Assembly (NCBI GenBank): GCA_048213135.1
Contig: PS015059.1
Span: 44,231 to 108,230, forward strand
DNA from: Reclinomonas americana ATCC 50394
Lineage: Eukaryota; Jakobida; Jakobea; Jakobida
Length of the DNA stretch: 64,000 nt
Reading direction: 5' to 3'
Shown here: in pieces, positions 1 to 23,106 of the stretch
How the letters are laid out: every line of letters begins with the position of its first letter
How positions within the stretch are numbered: the first letter of the stretch is position 1
Notes under the pieces: generated by a model
What the model saw: only the letters and a program-made list of their open reading frames with translations
Databases searched by the model: none
What the model was told of the DNA's origin: nothing
Position numbers and translations under genes: made by a program

Positions 1-398
1 GTAAGCCTGCTTGAGTGCACGGATGAGAGAGAGACAAGGAGACCACAAGAGAAGGCAACGCTTCTGTGTTGGCAATTGATTGCGCACAGACTGGATCACC
101 AGGCGCACCAGCGCACCAACAAAGGCCTGCTCTCCCTCCCTCTCTCTCCCTCTCTCTCCTCCTTCTCCACGCAACGACCCGTATACGATCTCGCCGCCCG
201 ATCCAAGTACTCCCACGCGCTCAATCGCCGCGCCACATCACTCGACTGCAGATCGTCGGTGCGCGCCGAGAGCGCCCGCGGTCCATACGCCCACACCTTC
301 CACCCGACCATACTCAGCGTCACACTCGCACTCATCAACAGTGCCGCGCGCACAAGCTTGCTGCTCCCGCCACTCTTGCTGCTCTTGCCCGTCGCCAT
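1..398 (-). CDS. Small membrane-anchored protein, N-terminal part (partial)
   Basis: A minus-strand reading frame opens with ATG at 398. It starts MATGKSSKSGGSSKLV and is followed by a hydrophobic stretch (about residues 17-34, AALLMSASVTLSMVGWKVWA), a plausible single membrane anchor behind a basic Ser/Gly-rich head. A polar segment with DDLQSSDVARRL follows. The first exon appears to end near 170-176 at a GTTGCG donor, and a second exon may continue off the left edge after an acceptor near 65. I do not recognise the family. A small organelle-membrane assembly factor is one possibility, but nothing in the sequence proves it. The start codon is in GC-rich coding-like sequence, whereas the upstream 400-560 region is GA/CT microsatellite. 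Confidence 0.4.
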
Positions 399-1054
399 GG
401 TCGTCACAGAGCCGACGGCCACGGGAGGACTCGAGGGAACTGTGTGAGAGAGAGAGAGAGAGTGAGTGTGTGTTCGAGAGAGTGAAAGTGCTCTCTCACG
501 CACTCGCTCTCTGTCTCTTCTATTTCTCTCTCTCTCTCTCTTTCTCACCAACGACTCCGCCCGGGCTGCGCGCAAGTGTGTGCGCGGTGAGGCGCGACAC
601 TTGCCGCGTGGAGTGCAAGAACGAGGAGAGCATGGGTGTGTGTGTCTCTCTTCTGAGCGCTCCGTTTCGAACTTGCAGCGCGCTGGAAACGCCGCAGTTT
701 CGCGACTTATTCTCTTTCTTTGGACAACCTTTTTCTTCTTTTCCCCTTTCCCCTTTTCTTCTTCTTCTTCTCGGGTGCTGGCGAAGGATGCTTGGCGACT
801 GGTTATGTGCTTCGGAAATGCTGAGTACACAGTGTGTACGACAGATATATCAAACATCAAGGGTCGAAATCGATATCTTCTGTGCGCTACGGCTGCAGAC
901 CCAAACGAATCGTCTGCTCCTTGTCGCTGCGCGTAACAAACACCTCCCTCCCCTCCCCTCCCTCCTCTCTCTCTCTCTCTCTCGCCACCCGTCCAAAACA
1001 AACTTTCTATGCAAACTCCGCCCTTGACCAAAAAAATCATGCGTTTTTTAGGTC
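399..1054. other. Spacer with CT/GA microsatellites
   Basis: Between the start of the small membrane protein (398) and the stop of the Ser/Pro/Ala-rich gene (1055) I see only simple repeats: (GA)n near 447-482, (CT)n near 520-545 and 965-985, and a CTT-rich tract near 730-775. No convincing coding exon is present. Long open frames here arise from the stop-free microsatellites. Confidence 0.6.
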
Positions 1055-3418
1055 TCATCTCGTTGGCACCGAGCCTGCTGGAGGTGGTCGATATGAGGTG
1101 GCGGCTGGTCCCGGTCCCGGTGCTGGTGCGCTGGTTGGTGCTCCTGCGGCTGGGAATGTTGTTACGCGGCTGCCTGCTGGTGGTGGCTGCTGTGGTCGTG
1201 CAGCCGCGGAGACGCCAGCACCGGCGGCAGGTCGCAGGGGCAGGCTGCGCAGTGAGGCGGCGCTGTTGGTGCGGCGATACACGGACGACGACATGCTGTC
1301 GTCTGTCTCCTCGCCCGTGTCGTAGGCGGCGGTGGCGCTGAAGCCACCGTTGCGAGGGAATACAAAGCTCGATTCGTCGCCACTTGCAGCTCCGCCGCCG
1401 CCGTTGCTTGCACGCTGTACATGTAGAGAGAAAATGAGAACCAAGAGGTGGACCCGTGCGTAGTCGACTTTGTGCGCACCACAAAGAGCGTCGGCTGGTA
1501 CTGCTGCAGCGGCGGTCGCGTCGATCCCGTGTCACTGTCTGTGCGCATGAGGATGAGAGTGTTAGCTGCGTGCCACTCACACACTCAACATAAAAAGCGA
1601 GGACACACCAACAGGCGAGCTCATGGCACCAATGCTCGGCGTGCGTGGTATCTGTGGCAAAGTGCGTCAGTCGCAAGTAAAATACCCCAAATCACAATCT
1701 CATCCGCAACTGAGATCAACGATGCGTCGTTGTCGGGCAGCACCGTCGGCATAAACTGCTGGGTGAACTTGGAGGGTATGAACTGCGGCAGCGCGCTCGA
1801 TTTGCGCGGACCCGACGAGAGTGCGACCGGCACCGGCACCGGAGTGGATGACATGGAGGACGAGGAGGAGCCGGGAGTGGCGCGGTTGCCGCCACTGATC
1901 AGCGCGGTCTGACCAGCGGGCGCCGTGGCCGTGATCGGTGGCGGCTGGAATAGGACACTGGCAGGCGCTGCGGTGGCATTGGCTCGCGGTGGCAGCACAG
2001 GCGACACGCCCGGAACCGTGGTGCGCACAACGGCCGCCTGACGACAGTCGCAGTGTGAGCACGCGTGCACATGCGCATTAATGTCAGCGAATGCACACGT
2101 ACCGAGGACGGGAGGGGTGGTTCGACTGCGTCTGTTGCAGCGAGCGAGGCCATGGGCGGCACAAGTGGACGAGCGACACCCGCCGTCGGCTGCACACTCG
2201 ACGAGGAGCCGACGGAGGACGGGCTGGCGGGTATCGTGCTCATGTTGCTGGCCAGCGAGAGGGAGCCCATGGAGCGCATACTGGCGGCCGAATCAGCACG
2301 TGGTCGGGAGATGGGCTGCGCCGCCGGCGGGGCAACGAGCGTCGCCACCACTGGGGGAGCAGGGGCGACACCGATCACTGAACTGGATCGCTGTCGCTCC
2401 GCCAACCACTTGCGCTCCTGTGCAGACCCGGCAGGAGGTGGAGCGCCGCTGCAGTCACACACAGAAATAAGAAGAAAAGTGAGAGTCGACAATAAATGAA
2501 GACGACAACAATGAGAACGCACGATGCTAGCGGCGACGGTGCAGTCGGCGACGACGCGGCAATCGCCGTGACGACCGCTGGCGGTGCTGGTACAGTGGTC
2601 GACACCAACGGTGGTGGCGGCGGCGGCGGTTGTAGTGTTGGTGGAGATGGTGCGACTGCAACTGCGGCCGCAGGTGCAGGCAGCGACGGCTGCACGAACC
2701 GATCAGTGGCAGATGGCGTGTAAAATACAGGTTCAGGCGGAGCTACGACAGGCGCCGCAGAAGCGGCCACCAACAAAGGCTGTACAGTGGTGGCCGCTTG
2801 CTGCGACGGAGGTGCACCGGCAAGTGAGGGTTGTAGTCCACCGGCAGCCGCAGCCGCAGAAGAGACGGCTGCCGCAGAGCTTGGCGACCGTGGTCGCGGG
2901 GTGGATACGGGTGTCGTGGGCGACGGTGCCGCCGACGACGCCGCCGCCACCGTCGCCATGGATACTGGAGAAGGAGTGGTGGCTGTCATCGTGGTTGTCG
3001 TTGTGTTGGTTGCCGTGGGCGGCGGCAGGCCACCCTTGGAAGCTAGCACGGTGCCAGCAGGCGGTGGCTGCGCGGCGGCGCGATTCTGGTGCTTCCGCTT
3101 TGGTACTTTCGGCGGTTTCGGTACCAGCCGGTTCATGTACATGGGATTGTGCGCAAAGTCTTGTGCCTCCAGCACGACGCCGCCAGGCGAAGAGGCCAGA
3201 TCGGGTGAGTCCGACTGCACACGAGGCAAAACGTTCAGCTGCCATTGTTTCCCTTCTCAAGGAACGAGGGCGTGTCGATAACATACCCTGCCCGACAACA
3301 TTAACCGCGAGAGAGTGGCCGGCACGCGGGACTCGCGACCGGAAACCACGGTGTGCAACAAATCCATCGCTTGCTCGCTCTGCACCGGCGCACAAATGTC
3401 AGCCTTGGTCGACGACAT
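1055..3418 (-). CDS. Ser/Pro/Ala-rich low-complexity protein
   Basis: The minus-strand gene starts at ATG 3418 (MSSTKADICAPVQSEQ...). The first exon ends near 3290, and the next begins at an acceptor near 3216 with SDSPDLASSPGGVV and a short conserved-looking patch NPMYMNRLVPKPPKVPKRKH. Most of the rest is poly-Pro, poly-Ala and Ser/Thr-rich. Later exons contain ERKWLAERQRSSSVIGV, a Ser-rich block with RKSSALPQFIPSKFTQQFMP, and a last exon ending PPPAGSVPTR before TGA at 1055-1057. Introns hold short GT/CT repeats. I recognise no domain. It looks like an intrinsically disordered scaffold or regulatory protein. It lies 120 bp downstream of the kinesin stop in the same orientation, so it has its own start but little promoter space. 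Exon boundaries inside 1.4-2.5 kb are approximate. Confidence 0.55.
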
Positions 3419-3538
3419 GATGAGAATATCGACGCGAAACTGTCAAGTCCGGGGTTGCGCGAGAGGCGCCATCTGATTCAAACAAGGTAGATGTGAGGGC
3501 GGGATAGATTCTGCACAACATCGGCACCCTTGCTCTAC

Positions 3539-6500
3539 TCAACTGGCAGCCCTCGAGTATCGCCGCCGCTCACGGAATCGCCGCTGTAATCTTGTAATAG
3601 CGTTGACCATGCGTACCAACTGTGCCACACGCACGCTTCAGTCGGCCCATGTGCAACACTGCACAAGGAACGGCACTCACCTTCCAGCCCGAGATCGAGC
3701 CCGACACGGTAACGGCAGAACCCGAGCCACTCTCAAGCGCGCGCAGGGCGTTCCGCTCAGCTACGGGCACAATCGTGAGTACTCAACGGATGATTCACGC
3801 GCTACACGTCGTAGACACACCAGTGACAATGCGCAGAGCGTGCCGCTGCTTGCGCAAGTCGCGCCGCAGCTCCGAGTTCATCGACAGCAGGTATTTCAGC
3901 ACTTGACTCCAGTTGGCAATCTCGCGCTCCCGCTGCTCCCGATCAAAGCTCATCTCGCGCAGATCCGCCTTCAAGTTGACGTAGTGCCTGTCCTTCACCT
4001 CACACAGCTCGCTCAAGAACTCGAGGTAGCCCTGTGTGTAGCTGTGCAGGTCCACCAGGTACGAGAAGAAGGCGTCGGCATTGTCGAACTCGTGCAGCTG
4101 CGGATGTGCCAGCGGCTCCAGCGGGAAGTCGGGTGTGAGGTACTCGCCCTGTGTGGACGCGAACTCGCTCAATCAGCACGTTGATCATACATCACAGTGC
4201 AGTAAAGGTCACACACCTGCACCGTGTGCTCTCCGCGCGGCGAGAGACGAGCATTGTTACTTCGGTAAGTGAAAGATCGCGATGTCGCCGCACGGCTCTC
4301 GGCACTCGACGGTCGCGCTCCACCGGGACTGACACCGAGTTCCGAGCCACTAATGTCCGACGAGAGCGACGACGACGGACTGCTCATGCCTGTGCTCACA
4401 CACATGCACACACACACACACCACCACGCGTATGAGATGAGAGTGTCAAGTTGCGCATTGTTCTTCCAGGATAGAAGCCCACCTCCATTTCGCGCGTGAT
4501 ACGTGGGATCCTCGTCTCGCATGCGATCCTCCTCCGAGCGCAGTCGCTGCTGCTCCACACGGTCTCGCTCGGCCTCGCTCTCCCATCGCGTGCGCTCCTG
4601 ATTCTCCCGTCGCATGTTGTCCTCAATCGGTTTCCGACTCCGCTCAAACACCTCTTGCACAAACTTGTACAGGAACTGCACCAGCTTCCAGGCCTCTTCC
4701 AGATTCGCTGCCGTCACCTCATCCATGGCCACCGTGCCAGGTTCACCGCTGTGACCTACAGGTACAGAGATTATGAGAAGGCTGAAATGCACGCATGCTC
4801 ACTACGACCTCCCGCCACGCACCTGGGTGCAGATGACGACCGGGTTGCGAAAACACTGGCCGTGCCGACGAATCGACATGCTGCATCCCACACACAAGCA
4901 CAGGCGTCAAATCACCATTCTCCAAAATCTCTCTCGCTCTTTCCCTCTCACGCACGCACCATCAGTGTGCGCAGCTCCGACTCCTTGTCGGGCGGCAACT
5001 CCACACCCATGTCCTTGACTGCGAAGGGTGGACGGGTAAGCAACACAGAACAGTGCGCCGATTAGGGCACAGTGGAGAGGACGCAACGCTTGGCGCTAAT
5101 GGATGAAATCACGCCCTCATACTTGGTACTCATAATGTACTCGCGGAGCAGATAATCGTTCTCGATGGTCGACAGCTGCATTTGCAGCTTGTTGCACAAC
5201 TCCCGATAATCGACCTGTCGAATGATCCGTCAGCACGAAAGGAGGCCAAGTTGCGAGGGTGAGCGGCTGACACCCACCTCCAGATTGACCACGGCGTGCG
5301 TCTTGACAAACATGCATCGCTGCGCAAACAGCAACGTGCTCAGCGACTCTTGCGAGCACGCTCGTGTGGGACCGACTGTCGCCACGAGGCATGTGTTGGT
5401 GTTGCCGCCGAGCGAGTCCTGTCAAGACGACGGGATGAGCAACAACGCTGCGCACACACAGTCTCCTCTTCGTCGCTCAACTTGCAGCAGGCGCGTGAGC
5501 TTCGAGTCGCGGAACGGCACGTGTGGATTGGTGGGATCCGACAGCGCGGCAATCACGTTGCCGAGCGCGGAGAGCGACTGATTGATGCTCTTGGCCTCCT
5601 CCAATCGCATGCCGTCGCTCTGTGTCTTGCGCACACGTTCACTGCCGGCGAGATCCACCATGGTCAGCTTGGAGCGAATCGTCTGCGCCATGGTGTATGT
5701 CTCCTTTTCCGCGGGCGCCTGTGACATCGAGATCGTGAGACAAGACTACCATTTTTTGTATCGCCAGTGTCTGTGCACACACCGCATCCGGAATGGCCAC
5801 ACGCTCCACCGGACGCGACACGCGCAGTCGCTGCTCCATATTGATGGTCAGCACTGTGTGCGAGCGCGACGAGGTGTCGTTCATCATCGTCGGCGCCATG
5901 ACGCGATTCTCCAGTCCCATGTTGATAATGTCGACCGCCTCGGAGATGTCGTGCACGTGCACCACCGTGAGGTTCTCCACAAAGATGCCGCGGTCGGGCT
6001 TCTCTCGAATGTTGACATTCTCGCCTTCTGGGTTCAGTAGGTCCTGAATCTGTTCGCGAGTACGGGTCATTCTCCACCTAGTCAAGCACGGTTTCGCCAG
6101 CGCACTCACCGTCTCCATGTAGATTTGCAGAAAGGATATGGAGATGGTGACAGACTCGGTCTCCGGGCTGTGCGCACTACTAAAGATGGAGCGCAGCGCC
6201 GACGGTACCAAACCGGAACCGTCGGCACGTACTGTGCCGAGAATTCCCATTGTGTACGTCTTACCAGTGCCGGTCTGTCCATACGCCATCAGCGTTCCAT
6301 TGTAGCCTTGCAGAACGTGCTGTATGGCAGCCGAGTGAGATGAGTGCGTGTGAGTGTGAGTTGAGAGGCACAGACCTCGACAATGGGAATTCCAATGGTC
6401 GAATACACCTGATCCTGCGTCACCACCGGGCCAAACACCTCATCGAACTCGAACTCTCTCGTGTGCGACTGACCACGCAAGAGCACACATCAGCGACACA

Positions 6501-6792
6501 GCGGGCAAGAGAGAGAGAGATACACGCACACAGAGAGAGAAACCTTGTTCGGCTTGAGGATGACTTTGCGTTCGCGAGGAGTGTTGATCGCCTCCACGAC
6601 ATTCTCATAGTCGGCTTCGCTCGACACCTCACTCTGGAATGGAGGACGCACACGCACGGCCACACGAACACGTCCCTCTGCGCTCGCACACAAACACAGA
6701 GAGAGAGAGAGAGACGAGTTAGGCGTCACAACAAGCGACTTAGGCGTCGCCGTTTCGTCGCTTAGTATCAACACACACACCCCACCCCCTCC

Positions 6793-6833
<41 letters not shown>

Positions 6834-6960
6834 CACACACACGAGTGAGGTGACCGTTTGTGAGTACGCAACGTGGAGGCGCCCGTTGTTTGCCCGTCAG
6901 AGGCGGAGTCGCCGAGCGCGCAGGAGGCGTTGGCGTCGCACGCGACCCCTCGCCACTCAT
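3539..6960 (-). CDS. Kinesin motor protein (ARK-like/ungrouped)
   Basis: Microtubule motor ATPase with the motor domain at the N-terminus. The start is ATG 6960 ([16 protein letters not shown]...). After one intron come the first motor strand [15 protein letters not shown], then [18 protein letters not shown], the P-loop [10 protein letters not shown] (about 6257-6283), switch [12 protein letters not shown] (about 5855-5890) and switch II DLAGSER (about 5636-5657). The conserved [21 protein letters not shown] and [11 protein letters not shown] and the neck region follow. Spacing and wording ([24 protein letters not shown]) recall the plant/protist ARK-type kinesins from memory; I see no armadillo repeats. 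The C-terminal half is charged, coiled-coil-like ([38 protein letters not shown]) and ends with a basic IQ-like helix [16 protein letters not shown] before the stop at 3539-3541. About ten short introns. The coiled coil suggests dimerisation; cargo is unknown. Confidence 0.85.
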
Positions 6961-7070
6961 ATGAGCGAGCTTCAATGTGGAAAAGTGGGCCCAACCTCAC
7001 TTTCACCGTCCGCTGCAATCGACAAACACCCACTTTTTATTTTTTCGCGCCAAAAAACACTCTCTCGAGA
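6961..7070. promoter_or_regulatory. Compact bidirectional promoter (kinesin / C2CD3-like)
   Basis: Only 110 bp separate the kinesin ATG (6960, minus) from the C2CD3-like ATG (7071, plus). The spacer contains a T-rich stretch (7036-7046) and no recognisable TATA box that I would defend. Both products are microtubule/centriole related, so co-expression from a shared promoter is a reasonable inference. Confidence 0.5.
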
Positions 7071-17598
<10,528 letters not shown>

Positions 17599-17874
17599 AT
17601 CTGCTTGTTTAATGTTGTAGTTTCGGTAGTAGCTATCCCCTCCTCCCAGTGCGTCAAATCGGTCCCTCCCCGGCGCTCGCCTCTCATCAACCCATCCGCC
17701 ACTGTGCGCGGGAGCAGTGCCGACTAGGTACAACGGACACCGCCACCCACTGTGGCAGCAATGGGGAAAGAGAGCGGCGAGGCCAGCAGGAAACACGACC
17801 AATTAAACACCAGAGAATCAGAGTACTCGGAGGTGCAACCTCCGGATAACGTGCTCGCCCAATATAGCGCCTGT

Positions 17875-19629
17875 TCAAGGCGACGTAGGCGTGCCGGCAT
17901 CGGAGCTCGGCGAAAGCAGCAGGGAGCTGTTCGGCGACATGGCGCTGCCGCTGTGGTGCGGCCACAAGTTCAACGCCTTCAGTTCGCGCACAAAGGCTGC
18001 GTGCACCAGCACACCAACGCGTGAGACTCACACACACAGCAAGGACAGGACGAGACATGCAAGCTCAACCTTCACGACATCTCTTCTCGGCCTTGGGTCC
18101 CTCGACGCGCACGTGCAGGCCGGTGAGGAGATCAACAATCTCCGTCAGTGTGTCACTGCGCACGGTGTGAGGAGTGCAGGGGGTATGGAGAGGGAGAAAG
18201 GAGGGAGATGGAGGGAGACGGAGGGAGGGAGGGAGGGAAGGAGGGAGAGGAGAGAAAAGAGGAAGAAGAGGGAGAGGAGAGAAACGAGGGAGAAGAGGGG
18301 GAGAGGAGAGAAATGAGGGAGTAGAGGGAGGGAGGGAGGGAGAAAGTGCAGAGGGAGAGGGGGAGTGTAAAAGGCGAGAACGTCACGCACAGAAAGAATG
18401 TGTGCGTGTGCGTGCGTGTGAGAAAGACGACAAACCTGTGGCGCAATATTTGCACAAAGCGTCCGACGAGACGCGTTGTCTGACTGCCGAGTGCCAGCTG
18501 CGCAGCATTGAGTTGCGCCACATCCCTTACAGTGACCTGCAGCGGACAGTGAGGTGGAGGACGAGTGATGGGCGGGTCGATCAGCGCTACGCAACGTTCT
18601 CAAAGTACTCCTTTTCGATCTTGTACTTGTCGGCAAAGAGCGACAGAGCGTCCCGATCAATCACCGACTCGGCTGCGCGTCGCCCAACAAACAACACACA
18701 CGAAACTCACGTGTCAGTCGTCGTCCACACGACACACATGCGCCTGTCAACTCTGCGCAACATTGAATAGCCTCCTGAATGTCAGCGGCGACCTCCGCAC
18801 GTGTTCGTGGCGCTCGCACCAGCTGCGTGACCGCTGCACGTGTGGAACGTGAGCCACCGGCCGCTGCCGCCTGCACACTCGCTTCGACTTGTTCCAGCCG
18901 CTTCTCGGCCGCTTCCATAAACNNNNNNNNNNNNNNNNNNNNNNNNNNNNNNNNNNNNNNNNNNNNNNNNNNNNNNNNNNNNNNNNNNNNNNNNNNNNNN
19001 NNNNNNNNNNNNNNNNNNNNNNNNNNNNNNNNNNNNNNNNNNNNNNNNNNNNNNNNNNNNNNNNNNNNNNNNNNNNNNNNNNNNNNNNNNNNNNNNNNNN
19101 NNNNNNNNNNNNGAGAGAGAGAGAGAGCAAGAGAGTGAGAGAAGTAAGTGTCTCAGAGTGTCTCAGAGTAACAGAGGGAGGAAGATAGAAAGAGAGAGTG
19201 AGTGAGAATGCCTGTCGCCCTTCTTCTGCATGCATGAGTGTGCGCGTGTGTGAGTGAGAGAAAAGAGAGAGAGAGAGAGGAGAGAATGTGTCACAGTCAA
19301 TGTAAGAACGACACAGGAATGCAATGAGCGAGCGCGTGTCTGTGAGAGAAGGAGAGAGAGAGAGGGCGAGAGTGAGAGTAAGACTGCACCCTTCTTCCCT
19401 TCACAGCATGCGTCAGTGAGCGAGTGAGAATGCAAGAGAATGTCTCTCTCATTCCTCTTTCTCTCTCATTCTCTCTCTTTACATAAGACACGCACGCACA
19501 CAGAGACACACGCACTAACCATTGTTGTATCGTCGCTCACAGCTGATGCGTCGCCTGCACAAAGAGAGAGAAGAGAGAGAGAGAAGAGAGAGGACATGGT
19601 CAACAAAACACACACACACACACACATAC

Positions 19630-19660
<31 letters not shown>

Positions 19661-19774
19661 AGGGAGAGAGAAGGGAGAGAAAGAGAAGGGAGGGAGAGAG
19701 AGGAGGGAGGGAGAGTGGGAGGGAAGGGGAGAGAGAAAGAGAGAGAGAGAGAGACAGAGAGAGAAAGAGAGAGA

Positions 19775-19831
<57 letters not shown>

Positions 19832-20062
19832 GAGGGGGAGGGAAGAGAGACAGGAGAGAGAGACAGAGAGAGAGAGAGAGAGGCAAATGCAAGAGTAAGA
19901 GAGAAAGAAAGCAATGAGAGGAGAGAGAGGAGAGAGAGAGAAAGAAAGCAAGCATGAGAGAGAGAGAGAGAGAGACGGTGCTCACACGTACAGATGTGTC
20001 ATGGCAGTGGCCAGGACGTTGTACATCGCGTCAGTCCATTCCCAGGCACCAAAGGCACTCAT
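17875..20062 (-). CDS. Unrecognised gene, copy 1 (interrupted by gap)
   Basis: A minus-strand gene whose likely start is ATG 20062 (MSAFGAWEWTDAMYNVL...). An early small exon may lie near 19540. Assembly is then lost in GA-rich sequence and the gap 18923-19112. Visible downstream exons read FMEAAEKRLEQVEASVQAA, ESVIDRDALSLFADKYK with KEYFEN, VTVRDVAQLNAAQLALGSQ with VGRFVQILRHR, and a block with TLTEIVDLLTGLHVRVEGPK. The last exon holds FVRELKALNLWPHHSGSAMS and ends at TGA 17875-17877. Exons join in frame through GT/AG introns, one using the donor GTTGCG at 18590-18595. The helical, alanine-rich composition suggests a coiled-coil or helical-bundle protein. I do not recognise the family. Its second copy is nearly identical. 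Confidence 0.55.
19113..19980. repeat. GA/GAGG-rich low-complexity tract
   Basis: About 870 bp consisting mostly of GAGA and GGGAGA repeats, with short CA runs, adjoining the gap 18923-19112. It is free of stops in several frames (runs of Arg-Glu or Ser-Leu), which produces spurious long frames. It probably lies in an intron of the flanking minus-strand gene. Confidence 0.85.
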
Positions 20063-20240
20063 ACTCAACGAGAATCGCGCTCGTCTGAGTGGACGTGCTC
20101 TTGTGCGTCTGCGCGCGCGTCTGGTTCTCTCTCTCTCTCCCTCTCTCTCTCTCTCCCTCCCTCCCTCTCTCTCCCTCTCTCCCTCTCTCCCTCTCTCNNN
20201 NNNNNNNNNNNNNNNNNNNNNNNNNNNNNNNNNNNNNNNN

Positions 20241-22643
20241 ATTACTCGAATGAAACGGGATCTACAACTGGCTCAGATGCGGCGTGCGGAGGTGGAGGCG
20301 ACTCGCGATCGGCTGCGGGTTCAGCTAGAAGCGACCCAAGCTGAGCTGGAGACGACCCGCGATCGACTGCAGACTGAGCGTGAGATGGCCCGCCAGTGCG
20401 CCATCGATAAGGAGTTGGCCCAGCGACAGCTTCTTACGGTGGAGACGAACCGCAATTGGCTGCGAAATGAGCTGAAGACGACCCGCGCTCGGCTGGAGAC
20501 TGAGCTGGAGACGACCCGAGAACGGATGAAGGAGTCCCGCGATCGGCTGGAGACTGAGCTGGAGACGACCCGAGAACGGATGAAGGAGTCCCGCGATCGG
20601 CTGGAGACTGAGCTGGAGACGACCCGCGATCGGCTGGAGACTGAGCTGAAGGAGTCCCACGATCTGCTGCAACGTGAGCGGGAGGCAGCCCAGCAACAGT
20701 GTGTGAGCACCCTGGAGAACGCCCGGGAGCAGCATGCGATCGACGTGGCTCGCCTACGACACGAAGCCAACGTAATCCAGCAGTCGCTCCAACAAGAGAA
20801 CGCTGTCCTCCGTGATGCCCTCAGCGCTGCCGAGGCTGCCCACTGGGCGGCCCTTTCCTTCGCCACCGCTCATGGCCGGTCGGCGCAAAAGGTATGAAAC
20901 TTTACAAGTGCTGTCGTGCGTCGCTGCACACATGCTGCGCATGCCGCCGACCCTGACGCTGACTTCGCTTGTCTTGGCTCTCAGGCCTTTGCCAGATTCG
21001 GACTCAGGTGCGCCGAGAGAAGAAAGTCAACAGTGGCGATGAAGACACGGCAAGCTTGCCACATTCTCAGCCTGCAGGTGCATCCTTGGTGATCCCTCGT
21101 GCTATATGCAATGCGCGACAATAAGCACTGATTTTCGACAACCTGCATTCATGTGTTGTGTAATGCAGAAGTGTGTCCAGTACGAGCTTCGTGGGCGGTG
21201 TTGCCAGCTTGCGATCGAGAAGTTTGGTCATCCAGTGCACTGCTGTCGAAACTGCATCATGCTGCCGTACAAATGGCATGCTCAGCATGATAGACACGAA
21301 ATCTGTGTCACGGTAAGTGGCACAACTGGAGGTACCATGCGTCTCGGCGTCGCTCATTCTTCTCTCACGGGTGACCACATATACTTAGGCCGACGGCTAT
21401 CTGTTCTGCATCGATCGCGATACCACATCTGCGCCTGGCTACCTCACGTGGGGGCACGCAGTGGCGGCCGGAGTGGTGGCCAACGTTGACGTGCCCGACG
21501 CATTTACTCTGAACACTCGCATTCGTGTGTTCGATCGCGAGACATGTGCCCGGAAAGATACTGTGCTCCTGCCGCACATGAGTCTTCTTCTGCGGCATGC
21601 TGTCGCCACGGATACTCGAGCACGTGACGCCGGCGGCGTTCTGCCCGCCGAGATCCTCCATCATCTCAGGGTTGCCGCCGCCGCCGAGGAATCAGAGTCG
21701 ATTGGCGACGATGAAGTTGTGTGTCCCTGTATCATGACTAGCTTTTGTTCGGCGACTGACGATGTGACGACGTCACAGCTAAAAACTCTACGTTCTGTGC
21801 AACGTCGTGCTGTCAAACCTGCTCGCGAGGGCGATGATGCCGAGACGGACAAGGACGGTGACGATGCCGATGAAGAGGATGGTGACGAGCACGACAATCC
21901 CAGTGACTTCTCGTCGGAGGGCCCGTCTGAGTCTGCGCCCTCAGCTGGCGATGGTTCGAATTCGCGGTCGGCTCCGTCTCGCACGGATGCCACGAATTCG
22001 CGGTCGGAACTGACTGGCTCCGGTAACGAGCAGTCGACGCCGACTGCAGCGGCCGGTGGACACGGCGAAGGCGATGCCCACGGTGGCGAAGAAGCTGTCA
22101 CGCTTGTCGAGAAACTTGTCACGGCGATTGGCAAGCTCACCACAACTGATTTTGTGGAGTCGTGGCGGCAAGAGACCATGGTGGCTCACGAACCCGGGCC
22201 CGCCGCCGTCGACTTGTTTGCTGATACTGTCCACGGACCCACCGCGGCCATCCATGACGGCCACGACGACGCTGCTTCGGAAGATAATGACTTCCTGTCG
22301 GACGTGCGGATGACGAGCTATGATGGCAGCTTTGATGAGGAATTCGAAGACGCTGACGAGGAAGACGAGCAGCAGCAGCTGGGGGAGGAGGACGACAAGG
22401 AGGAGGAGGAGGAGGAGGAGGACGAGGAAGAGGAGGAGGTAGTGGAGGGAGCCATCGATAACGCAGTTGAGGAGGCGGAGGTGCACGATGTTGACGACGC
22501 CGTCGTCATGCGAAGCACTGCTGGAGATTGTGGTGGCGTTTCGCCGGCGAATGGTGCGGAGGCCGCAGCGAGTGCTGGCTTGATTGAGCCTGCTGAGCGA
22601 GTGCCGGAGTCAGCAGCTGGTGACCGTGAGATCAAGCGATCAC
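20241..22643 (+). CDS. Coiled-coil / Cys-rich / acidic protein, copy A (partial both ends)
   Basis: The visible part opens at the gap with ITRMKRDLQLAQMRRAE. It continues about 200 residues of uninterrupted coiled coil built from near-repeats such as RLETELETTRERMKES. After introns (donor at about 20892) come a short exon ending ACHILSLQ, then a Cys-rich exon CVQYELRGRCCQLA...GHPVHCCRNCIMLP...ICVT. Next is an exon with YLTWGHAVAAGVVANVDVPD and DTVLLPHMSLLLRHAVATD, followed by a long acidic, disordered region with poly-Glu/Asp and ending near DREIKRS at the gap 22644. No known domain is recognised in the Cys-rich part. A paralogue sits 6.5 kb downstream. The N-terminus (in or before gap 20198-20240) and C-terminus are missing. 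Confidence 0.65.
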
Positions 22644-22787
22644 NNNNNNNNNNNNNNNNNNNNNNNNNNNNNNNNNNNNNNNNNNNNNNNNNNNNNNNNN
22701 NNNNNNNNNNNNNNNNNNNNNNNNNNNNNNNNNNNNNNNNNNNNNNNNNNNNNNNNNNNNNNNNNNNNNNNNNNNNNNNNNNNNNNN

Positions 22788-23106
22788 TTTTGCGTGCACG
22801 GTGGTACTGGTGTGGGTGCGTGCCTTCATCAGTGTGACAAATTGTAGAGGAGTTGCAGGGACAACTCGAACGATAGAGTGTGTTTTTTGTGTCCTCAGTG
22901 CACTGGCTGTGATGGTCAAGATACGATGCAAGCATACATGAAAACTTCTCTTTTAATGTGCTTGTGCGTGTTGTGTGTCCACCATCTGGGGAGCTCCATT
23001 GCGCTTGCAATGATATGGAAAGGTGCATCTGCACCTCATGAAAATCGCAGAGAAGAAGGGGGAGAAAAAAAGGCAACGAGAACGCACGACAAGCACAGCG
23101 AGTCAG
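22788..23106. other. Gap-bounded spacer without recognised gene
   Basis: This 319-bp stretch between the gap 22644-22787 and the minus-strand fragment ending at 23107 shows no exon that I can support. One AG-rich acceptor-like site occurs near 22899 on the plus strand. In unit 2 the equivalent interval collapses to a 20-N gap, so its contents cannot be compared. Confidence 0.4.

Noticed and set aside
96-1676. Continuous 526-codon minus-strand frame
   Set aside because: It runs through CT/GA microsatellites and intron sequence. The real exons of two genes lie in other frames, with a clear stop at 1055 and a start at 398.
19440-19985. Arg-Glu or Ser-Leu repeat proteins on both strands
   Set aside because: They arise from (GA)n/(CT)n microsatellite and have no codon-level signal or splice context.
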